64,000 nt of DNA from Catalinimonas alkaloidigena (GTDB lineage Bacteria; Bacteroidota; Bacteroidia; Cytophagales; Flexibacteraceae): contig NZ_FNFO01000006.1 of NCBI RefSeq assembly GCF_900100765.1, positions 296,225-360,224 on the forward strand. Reading direction: 5' to 3'. Under the pieces are notes generated by a model, which did no database searches, was not told the origin of the DNA, and worked only from the letters and a program-made list of their open reading frames with translations. Positions 25,088 to 33,242 of this stretch are shown one piece after another; position 1 is the first letter of the stretch; each line of letters starts with the position of its first letter. Position numbers and translations under genes: made by a program.

Positions 25088-26473
25088 ATGATTCGTTTTT
25101 ACTGGCTCCTCTCCTTCTTTGTACTTGTTACCGCAAGCTTTGCGCAAACCGACGACGCCGCCACCATCCAAAAAATTTACAACGAGGCTTTGCAAAACGG
25201 CCAGAGCTACGAGAACCTCCGCTTCCTGACCAAAGAGATCGGGGCCCGGTTGAGTGGCTCGCCCCAAGCCGCCGCTGCCGTTGAGTGGGGACGCCAGGTA
25301 ATGGATACGTTGGGCCTGGATCGGGTGTATTTACAGGAAGTGATGGTGCCTCACTGGGTGCGGGGCGCGCGGGAACAGGGGCGCATCCTTTCGCAGCGCT
25401 CCGGCGCGGGTCAGGAGGTCAACCTTTGTGCGTTAGGGAATTCTATCGGCACGGGTCCGGCAGGCGTGGTTGGCGAAGTGGTCGAAGTACACGGCCTGGA
25501 AGAACTCGATGCGCTGGGTCGTGCGCAACTGGCAGGCAAGATTGTGTTTTTCAACCGGCCGTTCGATCCTGCGCTGGTCAACACCTTTGAAGCCTACGGC
25601 GGCGCGGTCGACCAACGGGGCGGAGGCGCCTCGGCCGCTGCCCAATACGGCGCGGTGGGAGTCGTGGTCCGTTCCATGACCACGCGCCTCGACGACGTTC
25701 CCCACACCGGCAGCTTGCGCTACGCAGCCGATGTTCCCAAAATTCCGGCCGTGGCGATCAGCACAAACGACGCTGACCGGCTCAGTCGGCAACTGACGCT
25801 GGAACCCGACCTGAAGTTCTATTTCGAAACCCACTGCCAGATGCTGGACGACGTCTTGTCTTACAACGTGATCGGCGAAATCAAAGGCACTCAATTTCCG
25901 AACGAAGTGATTCTGGTGGGTGGGCACCTCGACTCGTGGGATCTGGGCGAAGGCGCGCACGACGACGGGGCAGGCTGCGTGCAGGCAATGGAAGTACTAC
26001 GTATCCTTAAATCGTTGGGAATCAAGCCCAAACACACCATCCGGGCGGTGCTGTTTATGAACGAAGAAAACGGCCTGCGTGGGGGACGAAAGTACGCCGA
26101 AGTCGCCCAGGCGAACCGCGAAAAGCACCTGGTTGCCATCGAATCGGACCGGGGTGGGTTTACGCCCCGCGGGTTTGAAACCAACGCCTCACCGGCGCAA
26201 CTCAAACGCATGCAGGGCTGGGTGACTCTGCTGGCACCTTACGGACTTCACGAGATGATTGCGGGGGGCGGCGGGGCCGACATCGGGCCGCTGGAAGCGC
26301 AGGGAACCGTGCTGATGGAATACCTGCCCGATCCGCAACGGTACTTCGATTACCACCACACCAACATCGACACGTTCGAGGCGGTCAACCGACGCGAACT
26401 GGAGTTAGGCGCCGCCGCCATGGCTTCGCTGGTGTATCTGTTGGACCGCCACGGCCTCGGCAAGGCCAAATAA
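25088..26473 (+). CDS. M28 family zinc metallopeptidase with PA domain (carboxypeptidase Q-like)
   Basis: This 461-residue secreted enzyme has a signal peptide (ending ASFAQT). A PA domain inserted at about residues 120-250 carries RGGGASAAAQYGAVGVVVRSMT. The M28 catalytic ligands are the His and Asp in GGHLDSWDLGEGAHDDGAG, the Glu pair in MNEENG, the Asp in ESDRGG and a late His in YHHTNIDT. The order matches plasma glutamate carboxypeptidase-like aminopeptidases that release amino acids from peptides. The ATG at 25088 begins the signal peptide; the frame to 24956 is an unsupported extension. It is convergent with the haem-binding protein gene. Confidence 0.9.
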   Translation: MIRFYWLLSFFVLVTASFAQTDDAATIQKIYNEALQNGQSYENLRFLTKEIGARLSGSPQAAAAVEWGRQVMDTLGLDRVYLQEVMVPHWVRGAREQGRILSQRSGAGQEVNLCALGNSIGTGPAGVVGEVVEVHGLEELDALGRAQLAGKIVFFNRPFDPALVNTFEAYGGAVDQRGGGASAAAQYGAVGVVVRSMTTRLDDVPHTGSLRYAADVPKIPAVAISTNDADRLSRQLTLEPDLKFYFETHCQMLDDVLSYNVIGEIKGTQFPNEVILVGGHLDSWDLGEGAHDDGAGCVQAMEVLRILKSLGIKPKHTIRAVLFMNEENGLRGGRKYAEVAQANREKHLVAIESDRGGFTPRGFETNASPAQLKRMQGWVTLLAPYGLHEMIAGGGGADIGPLEAQGTVLMEYLPDPQRYFDYHHTNIDTFEAVNRRELELGAAAMASLVYLLDRHGLGKAK

Positions 26474-26480
26474 CGCACGC

Positions 26481-26954
26481 TTACTTGTTAGTAGCGCTCA
26501 CGCCCAGCTTTTGTCGCTGTGCACTAGCCCAGGACTTGATCAGCGCAATCTTCTCGTCGGTCATGTTGGCATCGGTGTGCAGCCACGTGTAGGCCGGAAG
26601 GGGCATGTGCCCCTCTTCTACTTCTTCCACAATCTCTTCCAGTTTGTGGTCCATGCGCTTGGGCGCGTACGAAGCAAATTCCGAGAAATTCAGCTCTTCT
26701 TTCCCCTCTTCGATGTGATGATTAAGCCACCAGCTGACCGGATTGATCTGCGCATACCAGGGATACACCGTGTGGTTCGAGTGGCAATCGTAACACGAAG
26801 TTTTGAGAGCGACCATCACGTTGTCGGGCACCTCCACGGCGTGCGTAATGTCCCGCGGCGTATTTTCCTCACCGGCGTTGGCTTCCGGACGGATGAACTG
26901 GATGAGCACCAGCAGGGCGACGAGGCTGAGTAAAACGATGCGTTTGGTTTTCAT
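26481..26954 (-). CDS. Haem-binding domain protein (c-type, single CxxCH)
   Basis: This 157-residue protein has one N-terminal membrane helix or signal anchor (IVLLSLVALLVLIQFI). The haem-binding domain common in Bacteroidota follows: CYDCHSNHTVYPWYAQINPVSWWLNHHI, then ELNFSEFASY and GHMPLPAYTWLH. The CxxCH motif supports covalent haem attachment in the periplasm. It is probably a membrane-anchored electron carrier or haem sensor. A perfect minus-strand TACTTTTG box lies 33 bases before the ATG. The longer frame to 27101 is rejected. Confidence 0.88.
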   Translation of the reverse strand: MKTKRIVLLSLVALLVLIQFIRPEANAGEENTPRDITHAVEVPDNVMVALKTSCYDCHSNHTVYPWYAQINPVSWWLNHHIEEGKEELNFSEFASYAPKRMDHKLEEIVEEVEEGHMPLPAYTWLHTDANMTDEKIALIKSWASAQRQKLGVSATNK

Positions 26955-26987
26955 AAGCGGAACGTTTGCAAGGCCGGGTGATATCTG

Positions 26988-26995
26988 CAAAAGTA
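26988..26995 (-). promoter_or_regulatory. Bacteroidota -7 box (TACTTTTG) for the haem-binding protein
   Basis: An exact TAnnTTTG match on the minus strand, 33 bases before the ATG at 26954. Confidence 0.5.
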
Positions 26996-27055
26996 GGAAT
27001 CCGCTGCAGACCTCCTGCATTCGTCCCCCCTTCTCACGCGTGATCCTGATAATAC

Positions 27056-28105
27056 TCAGGTCGTGGTACCGCCGCAGCTTGATCCCGCCCCGGCGGTGCA
27101 CCCGTAACAGTGCTGCCCCACGACGATAGGACGAGTCTCTAAGGCCGCCGCATCAAAATCCCGGACGTGCTGGGGACTTCCGTCAGCGGTGGTCAGGTCC
27201 AGCATCTGGTTAAAGTCGCAGTCGTATAGAAAGCCATCCCAACCGACCGAGAGCGTGTTGCGGCACATCACGCCGGGCACCGCCGCCGGATTGAAAGCGG
27301 CGACCAGCTTGTGCATGTAGGCGTCGTAATTGCCGCTCCGCAACAGATACTCCAGAAAACGGCTGATGGGCATGTTGGTGATGGCGTACAACTGGTTGAA
27401 TTCGACGCCCCACTCCTGCTTCAACTTTTGCTTGAACTCCTGCTGCAGTTCCTCCTGATCACCTGGTAAAAAAGCACCGCTTGGGTTATAGACCAGGTTC
27501 AACCGCAGGCCGCTTCCCTCCTTGCCGTAGCCGACTTCGTTCAGCATTCGCAACGCCCGAATCGAGCGCTCGAAAACGCCTTCGCCCCGCTGCGCATCCG
27601 TACGGCGGGCCGAAAAATGAGGCAGCGACGATACCACTTCTACGCCGTGTTCCCGAAAGAACGACGGTAGGTCGTGGTACTTCGGATTGGCCACGATGAT
27701 CGTCAGGTTGCAACGCACCATCACCCGCCGGCCCAGCCGACGAATCTCCTCCACGAACCAGTGGAAATCCGGATTCATTTCCGGTGCGCCACCGGTCAGG
27801 TCTACCGTTTGCAGATCGGACTTCGCCAGTGCATCCAGACAGAGTTGCATGGTCTCGCGCGTCATGATCTCCTTCCGGTCCGGTCCGGCATCTACGTGAC
27901 AGTGCTTGCAGGTCTGGTTGCACATTTTCCCCAGGTTCACCTGAAAAATCTCCGTCCGCGCCGGGCGCAACGGCGCATGTCCCACCGCCGCCAGCCGCTC
28001 GCCAAAGGACGGAAATGCACCCTCCGGATCAGGACGGTTCAGAATCTGCCGCTGATGATGGGTATCGGCCAGCGCGTGCTGCTGGGCAAGAAGTGACTTG
28101 GCCAT
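27056..28105 (-). CDS. arsS: Arsenosugar biosynthesis radical SAM protein ArsS
   Basis: This 349-residue radical SAM enzyme has the cluster motif CNQTCKHCH (C-x3-C-x2-C) after FQVNLGKM, then VDLTGGAPEMNP, which is typical of ArsS. The C-terminal domain carries extra Cys ligands (VMCRNTLSVGWDGFLYDCDFNQML and QHCYGCTAGAGSSCGG) as expected for auxiliary clusters. ArsS adds a 5'-deoxyadenosyl unit to methylated arsenic to make arsenosugars. The gene lies in the same orientation as the peroxidase-like gene known to accompany it. No arsenite methyltransferase (ArsM) is in the window. Confidence 0.9.
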   Translation of the reverse strand: MAKSLLAQQHALADTHHQRQILNRPDPEGAFPSFGERLAAVGHAPLRPARTEIFQVNLGKMCNQTCKHCHVDAGPDRKEIMTRETMQLCLDALAKSDLQTVDLTGGAPEMNPDFHWFVEEIRRLGRRVMVRCNLTIIVANPKYHDLPSFFREHGVEVVSSLPHFSARRTDAQRGEGVFERSIRALRMLNEVGYGKEGSGLRLNLVYNPSGAFLPGDQEELQQEFKQKLKQEWGVEFNQLYAITNMPISRFLEYLLRSGNYDAYMHKLVAAFNPAAVPGVMCRNTLSVGWDGFLYDCDFNQMLDLTTADGSPQHVRDFDAAALETRPIVVGQHCYGCTAGAGSSCGGTTT

Positions 28106-28165
28106 AAATTGGTTGAACGAGGCGTGAGGAGTTGAGAGTTAAAAGTTGAGCGCTAAAAGTTCCGA
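28106..28165 (-). repeat. Degenerate AAC/CTTT-rich leader before arsS
   Basis: Read on the minus strand, this stretch has a repeated AACTTTTA / GCTCAACTTTTAACTCTCAACTCC pattern immediately upstream of the arsS ATG. Similar sequences precede yciI, phosphoglucomutase and moxR on the plus strand. Origin unknown. Confidence 0.45.
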
Positions 28166-28354
28166 GGTGAAGCCAGGCCGCGCGTCGTATAGCGTACGGT
28201 GTAAGCGGAGCGTTTGACACGCCTTGGTACGCAAGACAAGCGGCCTACTGCTTTCTGGCAAGCAATGGCGCGTGCTTCAGAGATTCCGGCAAGCACTGTT
28301 TACTGCAAACTGTACACCGCCAACTGCCCACTGCAGACGGCCCACTGCCCAACG

Positions 28355-28690
28355 CTACATGCTTACTTCCTTGGCTTTGTTCATCATCTGCACACCGTGC
28401 ACCAACGAAGCGCCCCCGCGAATTGCCGCGGCTACGTGGACGGCTTCCATCATTTGTGCCTCATCGGCGCCTTTCTCTAGCGAATCGGTGGTGTAGGCGT
28501 CGATGCAGTACGGGCACTGCACGGCATGTGCCACCGCGAGGGCAATCAGCGCCTTTTCGCGCGCCGAAAGCGCCCCCGGTTTGAATACCTCGCCGTAATA
28601 GTCGAAAAATTTCTTCCCCAGCGTTTCCTGAAACTCGGTGATGTTGCCAAACTTGCTCAGGTCGGCGGGGTTGTAGTACGTGTTGTTCAT
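28355..28690 (-). CDS. Arsenosugar biosynthesis-associated peroxidase-like protein (AhpD/CMD family)
   Basis: This 111-residue protein of the carboxymuconolactone decarboxylase/AhpD fold carries the redox motif CPYCIDAYT. ALIALAVAHAVQ precedes it and ASLVHGVQMMNKA follows. The opening (YYNPADLSKFGNI) and length match the subfamily that travels with arsS. The ATG at 28690 is chosen over an upstream start. It is separated from arsS by 249 bases of low-complexity DNA with no gene. Role in the pathway: inferred protein partner or thiol-redox helper. Confidence 0.88.
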   Translation of the reverse strand: MNNTYYNPADLSKFGNITEFQETLGKKFFDYYGEVFKPGALSAREKALIALAVAHAVQCPYCIDAYTTDSLEKGADEAQMMEAVHVAAAIRGGASLVHGVQMMNKAKEVSM

Positions 28691-28723
28691 AAAAGTAGCG
28701 ATGTGGTTCAAGTGCTAGAATAG

Positions 28724-28750
28724 AAAAAAGGGGACATTTGTTTTGTCCCC
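28724..28750 (-). terminator. Intrinsic terminator after the M3 oligoendopeptidase gene
   Basis: On the minus strand GGGGACA pairs with TGTCCCC around AAACAAA, followed by six T. It lies between the stop at 28773 and the peroxidase-like gene, so the latter needs its own promoter. Confidence 0.85.
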
Positions 28751-28772
28751 CGGCTTACATTTTCCAAAAAGA

Positions 28773-30500
28773 TCAGGCGTCGTCACGCTCCAGTTCTTCC
28801 CACAGGAAGTCAATCAGTTCCTGGATGTAGTCGACCGAAAAGTCGAAGCGGATGCCCGCCGCTTCGTAGATCTTCCCGATGGGCATGGTGTAGCCCTTCG
28901 AGAGGGCCTCTTTGTAACACCGCATGGCTTCGCGGGGACGCTCCCGGTAATTTTTCCAGATGGCCACCGCACCCAGTTGAGCAATGCCGTACTCGATGTA
29001 ATAGAACGGCACTTCGAAGATGTGCAACTGCTTCTGCCACATCAGGTCGCGGTAATGCTCCAGGCCGGTCCAGTCGACCACGTCGCCGTCGAACTGCCCG
29101 AAGATGTCGCGCCACGCGGCGGTGCGCTCCTGCGGCTGATGGTCGGGGTGGCTGTAGATCCAGTGCTGAAATTTGTCGACCGTTGCGACCCAGGGCAGCG
29201 TTTCGAAGACCTGCTCCAGCAACTGACGGCGCGCCCGGCGCAGATCGTACGCGTCGAAAAAGTGGTGCCAGTAGTCCATGCTCAGAAACTCCATGCTCAT
29301 GGAGGCCAGCTCGGCTACTTCGGAAGGCGGATGTTTGAAGAAGGTCAGTTCCAGGTCGCGCGTCAGAAACGAATGCACCGCATGGCCGCCTTCGTGCATC
29401 AACGTGGTCAGGTCCCGCAGGCTCGAGGTGGCGTTCATGAAAATGAACGGAATGCCCGTTTCGTCGAGGGGGTAATTGTAGCCGCCCGGTGCTTTGCCCT
29501 TTCGTGAGTCCAGGTCCAGGTGGCCGATGCTGTTCATGGTGAAAAGGCACTCGGCAAAGTAAGGATCGATGTCCCCGAAGGTAGTAATGGCCTTGTCGAC
29601 CAGTTCTTTAACCGAATGAAAAGGCCGCAGCGGCTCGCGTCCCAGCTCGTCGACGGCCAGATCCCACGGGCGAAGCTGTTGCAGGCCCAGCCGTTTTTTC
29701 CGCCGGGCGCGAATCTTGTCCATCATGGGCACCACCACCTCGGCCACGGCCTCGTGGAAACGGTAACAGTCGTCGATGGAGTAATCGAAGCGCCCCAAGG
29801 CCAGGAACATGTACTCCCGGTAGTCCTGACAGTTGGCATTGACCGCCAGGTTGTGCCGCATAGTGATCAGCGAACTGAACAATTCGTCGAGGCGGTCGGA
29901 ATCGGCAGCCCGCCGTTCCATAATCTGCCGGTAGGTCGACTCGCGCACGGCACGGTCGGTCGACTGCAACAAATCCGACGCTTGCGGCAAGGTCTTCTCG
30001 ATCCCCCCGATCATCACCGTCATGCCCCCCACCACGGCTCCGTACTGCTGCTGCTCCATCTGGATGCGCATGTTGAGCTCGATGTTGCTGTCCCGATACA
30101 GGTTGCAGTCTTTCTTGACGTTGCGCAACAGCACCTGAAACGCTTCTTCTTCCAGCTCGTGCGCGAACGGACTGTTTAAGAGCTTACGGTCCAGCCGGTT
30201 GGCACAGGGTGCGACCTTCGGCTCGATGTGCTCGACAAAATCGTGAAAGCGCTTCTGCTTTTCCGGATTATTGGTATCGCAGGTCATGTGGATGTAACGC
30301 CAGCCCAGCTCTTCCGACAGGGCGGCCTCCAGTTCACTGCGATCGCGCAGCCAGTGGCGCAACTGCGCACCCGATTCGATCGTGCGCGCTTCCAGTTCCT
30401 GAAAAAAGGACTCTACCGACTTCCAGGACGTAATCTCAAAATCGGACGGCAGGTAATGACGCCGCTTCTGGACGACGTGTCGGTCTTTCAAAACGCTCAT
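28773..30500 (-). CDS. M3 family oligoendopeptidase (PepF-like)
   Basis: This 575-residue cytoplasmic zinc peptidase hydrolyses short peptides. It has the zinc motif HEGGHAVHSFL (HExxH form) and the downstream third-ligand helix EVAELASMSMEF. The C-terminal HIFEVPFYYIEYGIAQLGAVAIW is a signature of the M3B group. There is no signal peptide; length is normal for the family. The PaaE-like reductase gene lies immediately upstream of it in transcription order (gap of 67 bases), possibly co-transcribed, and a terminator follows. Confidence 0.92.
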   Translation of the reverse strand: MSVLKDRHVVQKRRHYLPSDFEITSWKSVESFFQELEARTIESGAQLRHWLRDRSELEAALSEELGWRYIHMTCDTNNPEKQKRFHDFVEHIEPKVAPCANRLDRKLLNSPFAHELEEEAFQVLLRNVKKDCNLYRDSNIELNMRIQMEQQQYGAVVGGMTVMIGGIEKTLPQASDLLQSTDRAVRESTYRQIMERRAADSDRLDELFSSLITMRHNLAVNANCQDYREYMFLALGRFDYSIDDCYRFHEAVAEVVVPMMDKIRARRKKRLGLQQLRPWDLAVDELGREPLRPFHSVKELVDKAITTFGDIDPYFAECLFTMNSIGHLDLDSRKGKAPGGYNYPLDETGIPFIFMNATSSLRDLTTLMHEGGHAVHSFLTRDLELTFFKHPPSEVAELASMSMEFLSMDYWHHFFDAYDLRRARRQLLEQVFETLPWVATVDKFQHWIYSHPDHQPQERTAAWRDIFGQFDGDVVDWTGLEHYRDLMWQKQLHIFEVPFYYIEYGIAQLGAVAIWKNYRERPREAMRCYKEALSKGYTMPIGKIYEAAGIRFDFSVDYIQELIDFLWEELERDDA

Positions 30501-30567
30501 GAGAGTGATAAGTAGCGGTTAGCGTTGCGCACAGTAGCGTAAACTCGTTGTTGTCTTCCGACCGCGA

Positions 30568-31686
30568 TCAGCCGATCTCGATGACCACGTCTTCGCTGAG
30601 CGGATGCCCCACGCAGGTCAGCACGTATCCCTGGGCCATCTCCTGTTCGGACAGGCCCTCTACGTCGTCGAGGTAAACTTTGCCGGACAGGCAGCGCCCC
30701 CGGCAGGCCGTACACATGCCGCTCTGGCACGAGTAGGGCATGTCGATGTTCAGGTCCAGCGCCGCTTCCAGAATGCTCTGGTTTGCCGCCACTTCGATGA
30801 CGTGCTCCTCGCCTTCCAAAATGACCTTCACCACGTACGGCTGTCGCCCCGCATGGGCGGCACCGGCTTGTTTTTGCGCCGCGGCCAGGGCCACTTCGTC
30901 GGTTTTGGTCACGAAGCTTTCGCGGTGAATCTGCGTTTTCGGAACACCCCACGCCTGTAATTCTTCCAGCACGGTTTTCATCATGCCGTCGGGTCCGCAA
31001 ACAAAATATTCCGTTGTCTCCGGACGAGGGGCCATGCGCGCCCGCACCTCCCGCAACACGTCGCCCGACAGGCGACCCGCTACGGCGTGGGTCAGGCCTT
31101 CCAGGTCGTTGCTGCGGCTCAGCACGTGGATGACCTGCAGCCGGTCGGCGTAGATGGCCTCCAGTTCGTCCAGCGTCGTGCGGAAAATGATGGCGTCGGG
31201 CACGCGGTTCACGTACACGAGCGTCACCCGGCTCTGCGGCTCCTGGGCCAGCACCGATTTGGTCAGCGAAATCAGCGGCGTAATGCCACTTCCTCCGGCA
31301 AACATCACCACGTGCCGCGCGTTGGAGGCCTCCAGCGCCAACGTAAACTTCCCGTCGGGCGCCATGATCTGCAGGCGGTCTCCCTCCTTCAGGTGTTCGT
31401 TGAGGTGGTTGGAGACCAACCCGCCGTCCACGCGTTTCACCGTGACGCCGGCTTCGGCATCGACGTGCGGCGACGTGCAAAGCGAATACGAGCGACGCAC
31501 TTCTTTGCCGTCCAGTTGCAACACGAACGTGATGAACTGCCCCGGCTTATAGGTATAGCCTTCGGGCAGGTCGAAATACAAACTAATGGTATCGGACGTT
31601 TCCCGCACAATGCGCTTGACGACCACTTCGGGGAAGTGGTGCTGCGGCCGTTCCCCTGAAAAAAGTTGCTTGAGTTTCTTGAACAT
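30568..31686 (-). CDS. 2Fe-2S ferredoxin-NAD(P)H reductase, PaaE-like
   Basis: This 372-residue reductase has three domains. The FAD domain carries RRSYSLCTSP and GGLVSNHLNEH. The NAD(P) domain carries FAGGSGITPLISL and YFVCGPDGMM. The C-terminal plant-type 2Fe-2S domain has ligands in CQSGMCTACRGRC plus the Cys in VLTCVGHP. It matches the electron-transfer subunit of phenylacetyl-CoA epoxidase and related oxygenase reductases. No oxygenase gene is adjacent, so the partner is unknown. It delivers electrons from NAD(P)H through FAD to the Fe-S cluster in the cytoplasm. Confidence 0.9.
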   Translation of the reverse strand: MFKKLKQLFSGERPQHHFPEVVVKRIVRETSDTISLYFDLPEGYTYKPGQFITFVLQLDGKEVRRSYSLCTSPHVDAEAGVTVKRVDGGLVSNHLNEHLKEGDRLQIMAPDGKFTLALEASNARHVVMFAGGSGITPLISLTKSVLAQEPQSRVTLVYVNRVPDAIIFRTTLDELEAIYADRLQVIHVLSRSNDLEGLTHAVAGRLSGDVLREVRARMAPRPETTEYFVCGPDGMMKTVLEELQAWGVPKTQIHRESFVTKTDEVALAAAQKQAGAAHAGRQPYVVKVILEGEEHVIEVAANQSILEAALDLNIDMPYSCQSGMCTACRGRCLSGKVYLDDVEGLSEQEMAQGYVLTCVGHPLSEDVVIEIG

Positions 31687-31748
31687 ACGAATTGATCATG
31701 TGCCCTACAGACCGGGTCGTCGTGCATAGGGCTGCATACAGAGTTCCA

Positions 31749-31781
31749 CAATATTACCCCAAAAAGGCTCCCGACCTACAA
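31749..31781 (-). promoter_or_regulatory. Candidate promoter of the PaaE-like reductase gene, next to an inverted repeat
   Basis: On the minus strand TTG (31779-31781), a 22-base spacer, then TAATATTG (31749-31756), one mismatch to TAnnTTTG. The TTG is part of the inverted repeat CAAGCCG-GAT-CGGCTTG at 31779-31795, which could be an operator (inference). Confidence 0.35.
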
Positions 31782-31898
31782 GCCGGATCGGCTTGCAAAC
31801 GTTCCTGAAATTATTCAGATCGATTTTAAATTAAGGCTTTTTTGAAACCAAAATCCCCTAAGTCTCTTACAATCAACCATAACCAAGCTTTCACGATC

Positions 31899-32036
31899 AT
31901 GAAAACGACAGACAAGAGTGTTCGGGAAACGCCCAGAACCTGCCCCCGTTGTCAAGCCAACGCGTTGCAGGCGTGCAAAAAGCCACACGAGCCGAACTGC
32001 CCGCGCGGTCCGGAACGCAAGGTAGAAGAACACTAA
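31899..32036 (+). CDS. Small Cys-rich protein (45 residues)
   Basis: The product contains CPRC at about residue 15 and two further Cys (QACKKP, PNCPRG), which could form a small zinc site. It is very basic apart from its acidic C-terminus. Support comes from the clean ATG after an AT-rich leader, a strong terminator 30 bases downstream, and the lack of any better gene in the region. No family was recognised. An upstream TTG in frame (31842) is an unlikely start. Confidence 0.55.
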   Translation: MKTTDKSVRETPRTCPRCQANALQACKKPHEPNCPRGPERKVEEH

Positions 32037-32065
32037 TTACCCATAGATTTTACATTTAGGTCACG

Positions 32066-32091
32066 AGGACGCTCTGAGAGCGTCCTTTTTT
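32066..32091 (+). terminator. Intrinsic terminator after the small Cys-rich gene
   Basis: AGGACGCTCT pairs with AGAGCGTCCT around a GAG-containing turn, followed by a T-run. Confidence 0.92.
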
Positions 32092-32157
32092 GTTGTGCCT
32101 TAGGGTGAGTCAGTTAGCACTTACCCATCGAAAAAATCAATGCGTACGCGGGCAATC

Positions 32158-32190
32158 TTGCAGCATCTGTCTAAAAAACTACTATATTCG
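32158..32190 (+). promoter_or_regulatory. Promoter of the DUF2167 gene
   Basis: TTG at 32158-32160, a 22-base spacer, then TATATTCG (one mismatch to TAnnTTTG) at 32183-32190. The leader is about 50 bases. Confidence 0.45.
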
Positions 32191-32245
32191 AAAGTTACTA
32201 CATACGCTCATCTGTGTTCATCTTTTAACCGCTTAACAAATTCGT

Positions 32246-33166
32246 ATGGTATTTTCTACACATTCCCGCACGGGCATGTTCGTTTCGGGCCTTTTCGCGA
32301 CGGTGTTGTGCACCGGTGGCTTTTCGGCCTATGGCTTCGCCGAACCGGACGTCCCGGAGGTCGATTCAACCGCCCTGCAGATCGCGCAGATCAACGAGTC
32401 GTTTCGCTACGAAACCGGCGAAGTCACCATCGGCGACGACCTCGCCCGCATTCAGGTGCCGGAGGGCTACCGCTTTCTGGACGCCGAGCAAAGTAAGTAC
32501 GTCTTGAGCGACCTGTGGGGGAATCCGCCCGACGAGTCGACGCTCGGCATGCTGGTCCCCGACGGCTACGGCCCGGCCAGCGACGACATGCCGTTCGCGG
32601 TGGAAATTTCGTATTCGGAGGAAGGTTACATTTCGGACGAAGACGCCGAAGACCTGGATTACGAAGACCTGCTGGAAGAGATGCAGGAAGACGCCCGAAC
32701 CGCAAATCAGCAACGCCAGGAAGCGGGTTACCCTACGGTAGAGCTAGTCGGTTGGGCCGCGCCGCCATTTTACGATCTGGCCAACAAAAAGCTACACTGG
32801 GCCAAAGAACTTCGCTTCGAAGGAATGGACCAAAATACATTGAACTACAACATTCGGGTGCTGGGCCGTCGTGGGTATCTGGTCCTCAATGCGATCGGCA
32901 ACATTCATGCGTTGCCGGCCGTGCAACAGGACGCCGATAAAATTCTGGCCAGCGTCGACTTTACGGAGGGCAACCGGTACGCCGATTTCAATCCGGAACT
33001 CGACAAAGTGGCTGCGTACGGCATCGGGGGACTGATCACCGGAAAAATTCTGGCAAAAGCCGGCTTTTTCGCGCTGCTCCTCAAATTCTGGAAAGTACTG
33101 GCGGCCGGGGTGGCCGGGGTGTTTTACTTCCTGAAACGCAGGCTGTTTGGCGGCACGCAAGCCTAA
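32246..33166 (+). CDS. DUF2167 domain membrane protein
   Basis: This 306-residue protein has an N-terminal signal or anchor (residues 10-30). The DUF2167 core follows (GDDLARIQVPEGYRFLD, ESTLGMLVP, FAVEISYSEEGYISDEDAEDLDYEDLLEEMQ, WAAPPFYD, LHWAKELRFEG). Near the C-terminus are hydrophobic segments (IGGLITGKILAKAGFFALLLKFWKVLAAGVAGVFYFL). Family members are membrane proteins of unknown function. The gene is monocistronic, with promoter and terminator both visible. Confidence 0.9.
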   Translation: MVFSTHSRTGMFVSGLFATVLCTGGFSAYGFAEPDVPEVDSTALQIAQINESFRYETGEVTIGDDLARIQVPEGYRFLDAEQSKYVLSDLWGNPPDESTLGMLVPDGYGPASDDMPFAVEISYSEEGYISDEDAEDLDYEDLLEEMQEDARTANQQRQEAGYPTVELVGWAAPPFYDLANKKLHWAKELRFEGMDQNTLNYNIRVLGRRGYLVLNAIGNIHALPAVQQDADKILASVDFTEGNRYADFNPELDKVAAYGIGGLITGKILAKAGFFALLLKFWKVLAAGVAGVFYFLKRRLFGGTQA

Positions 33167-33187
33167 GAAGCAAACCTTCTTTTATAC

Positions 33188-33220
33188 AAAAATCCCCGTG
33201 GCACTGCGACGGGGATTTTT
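33188..33220. terminator. Bidirectional intrinsic terminator
   Basis: AAAAATCCCCGT pairs with the GACGGGGATTTTT arm around GGCACTGC. It lies between convergent DUF2167 and SGNH hydrolase genes. Stem sequence nearly matches the terminator at 14743. Confidence 0.9.
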
Positions 33221-33242
33221 GTTTTCCGACGAAATAGGGTCG

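Noticed and set aside
28166..28354. Small plus-strand frames between arsS and the peroxidase-like gene
   Set aside because: Low-complexity ACTGCC-type repeats give Cys/Thr-rich nonsense; no conserved feature.
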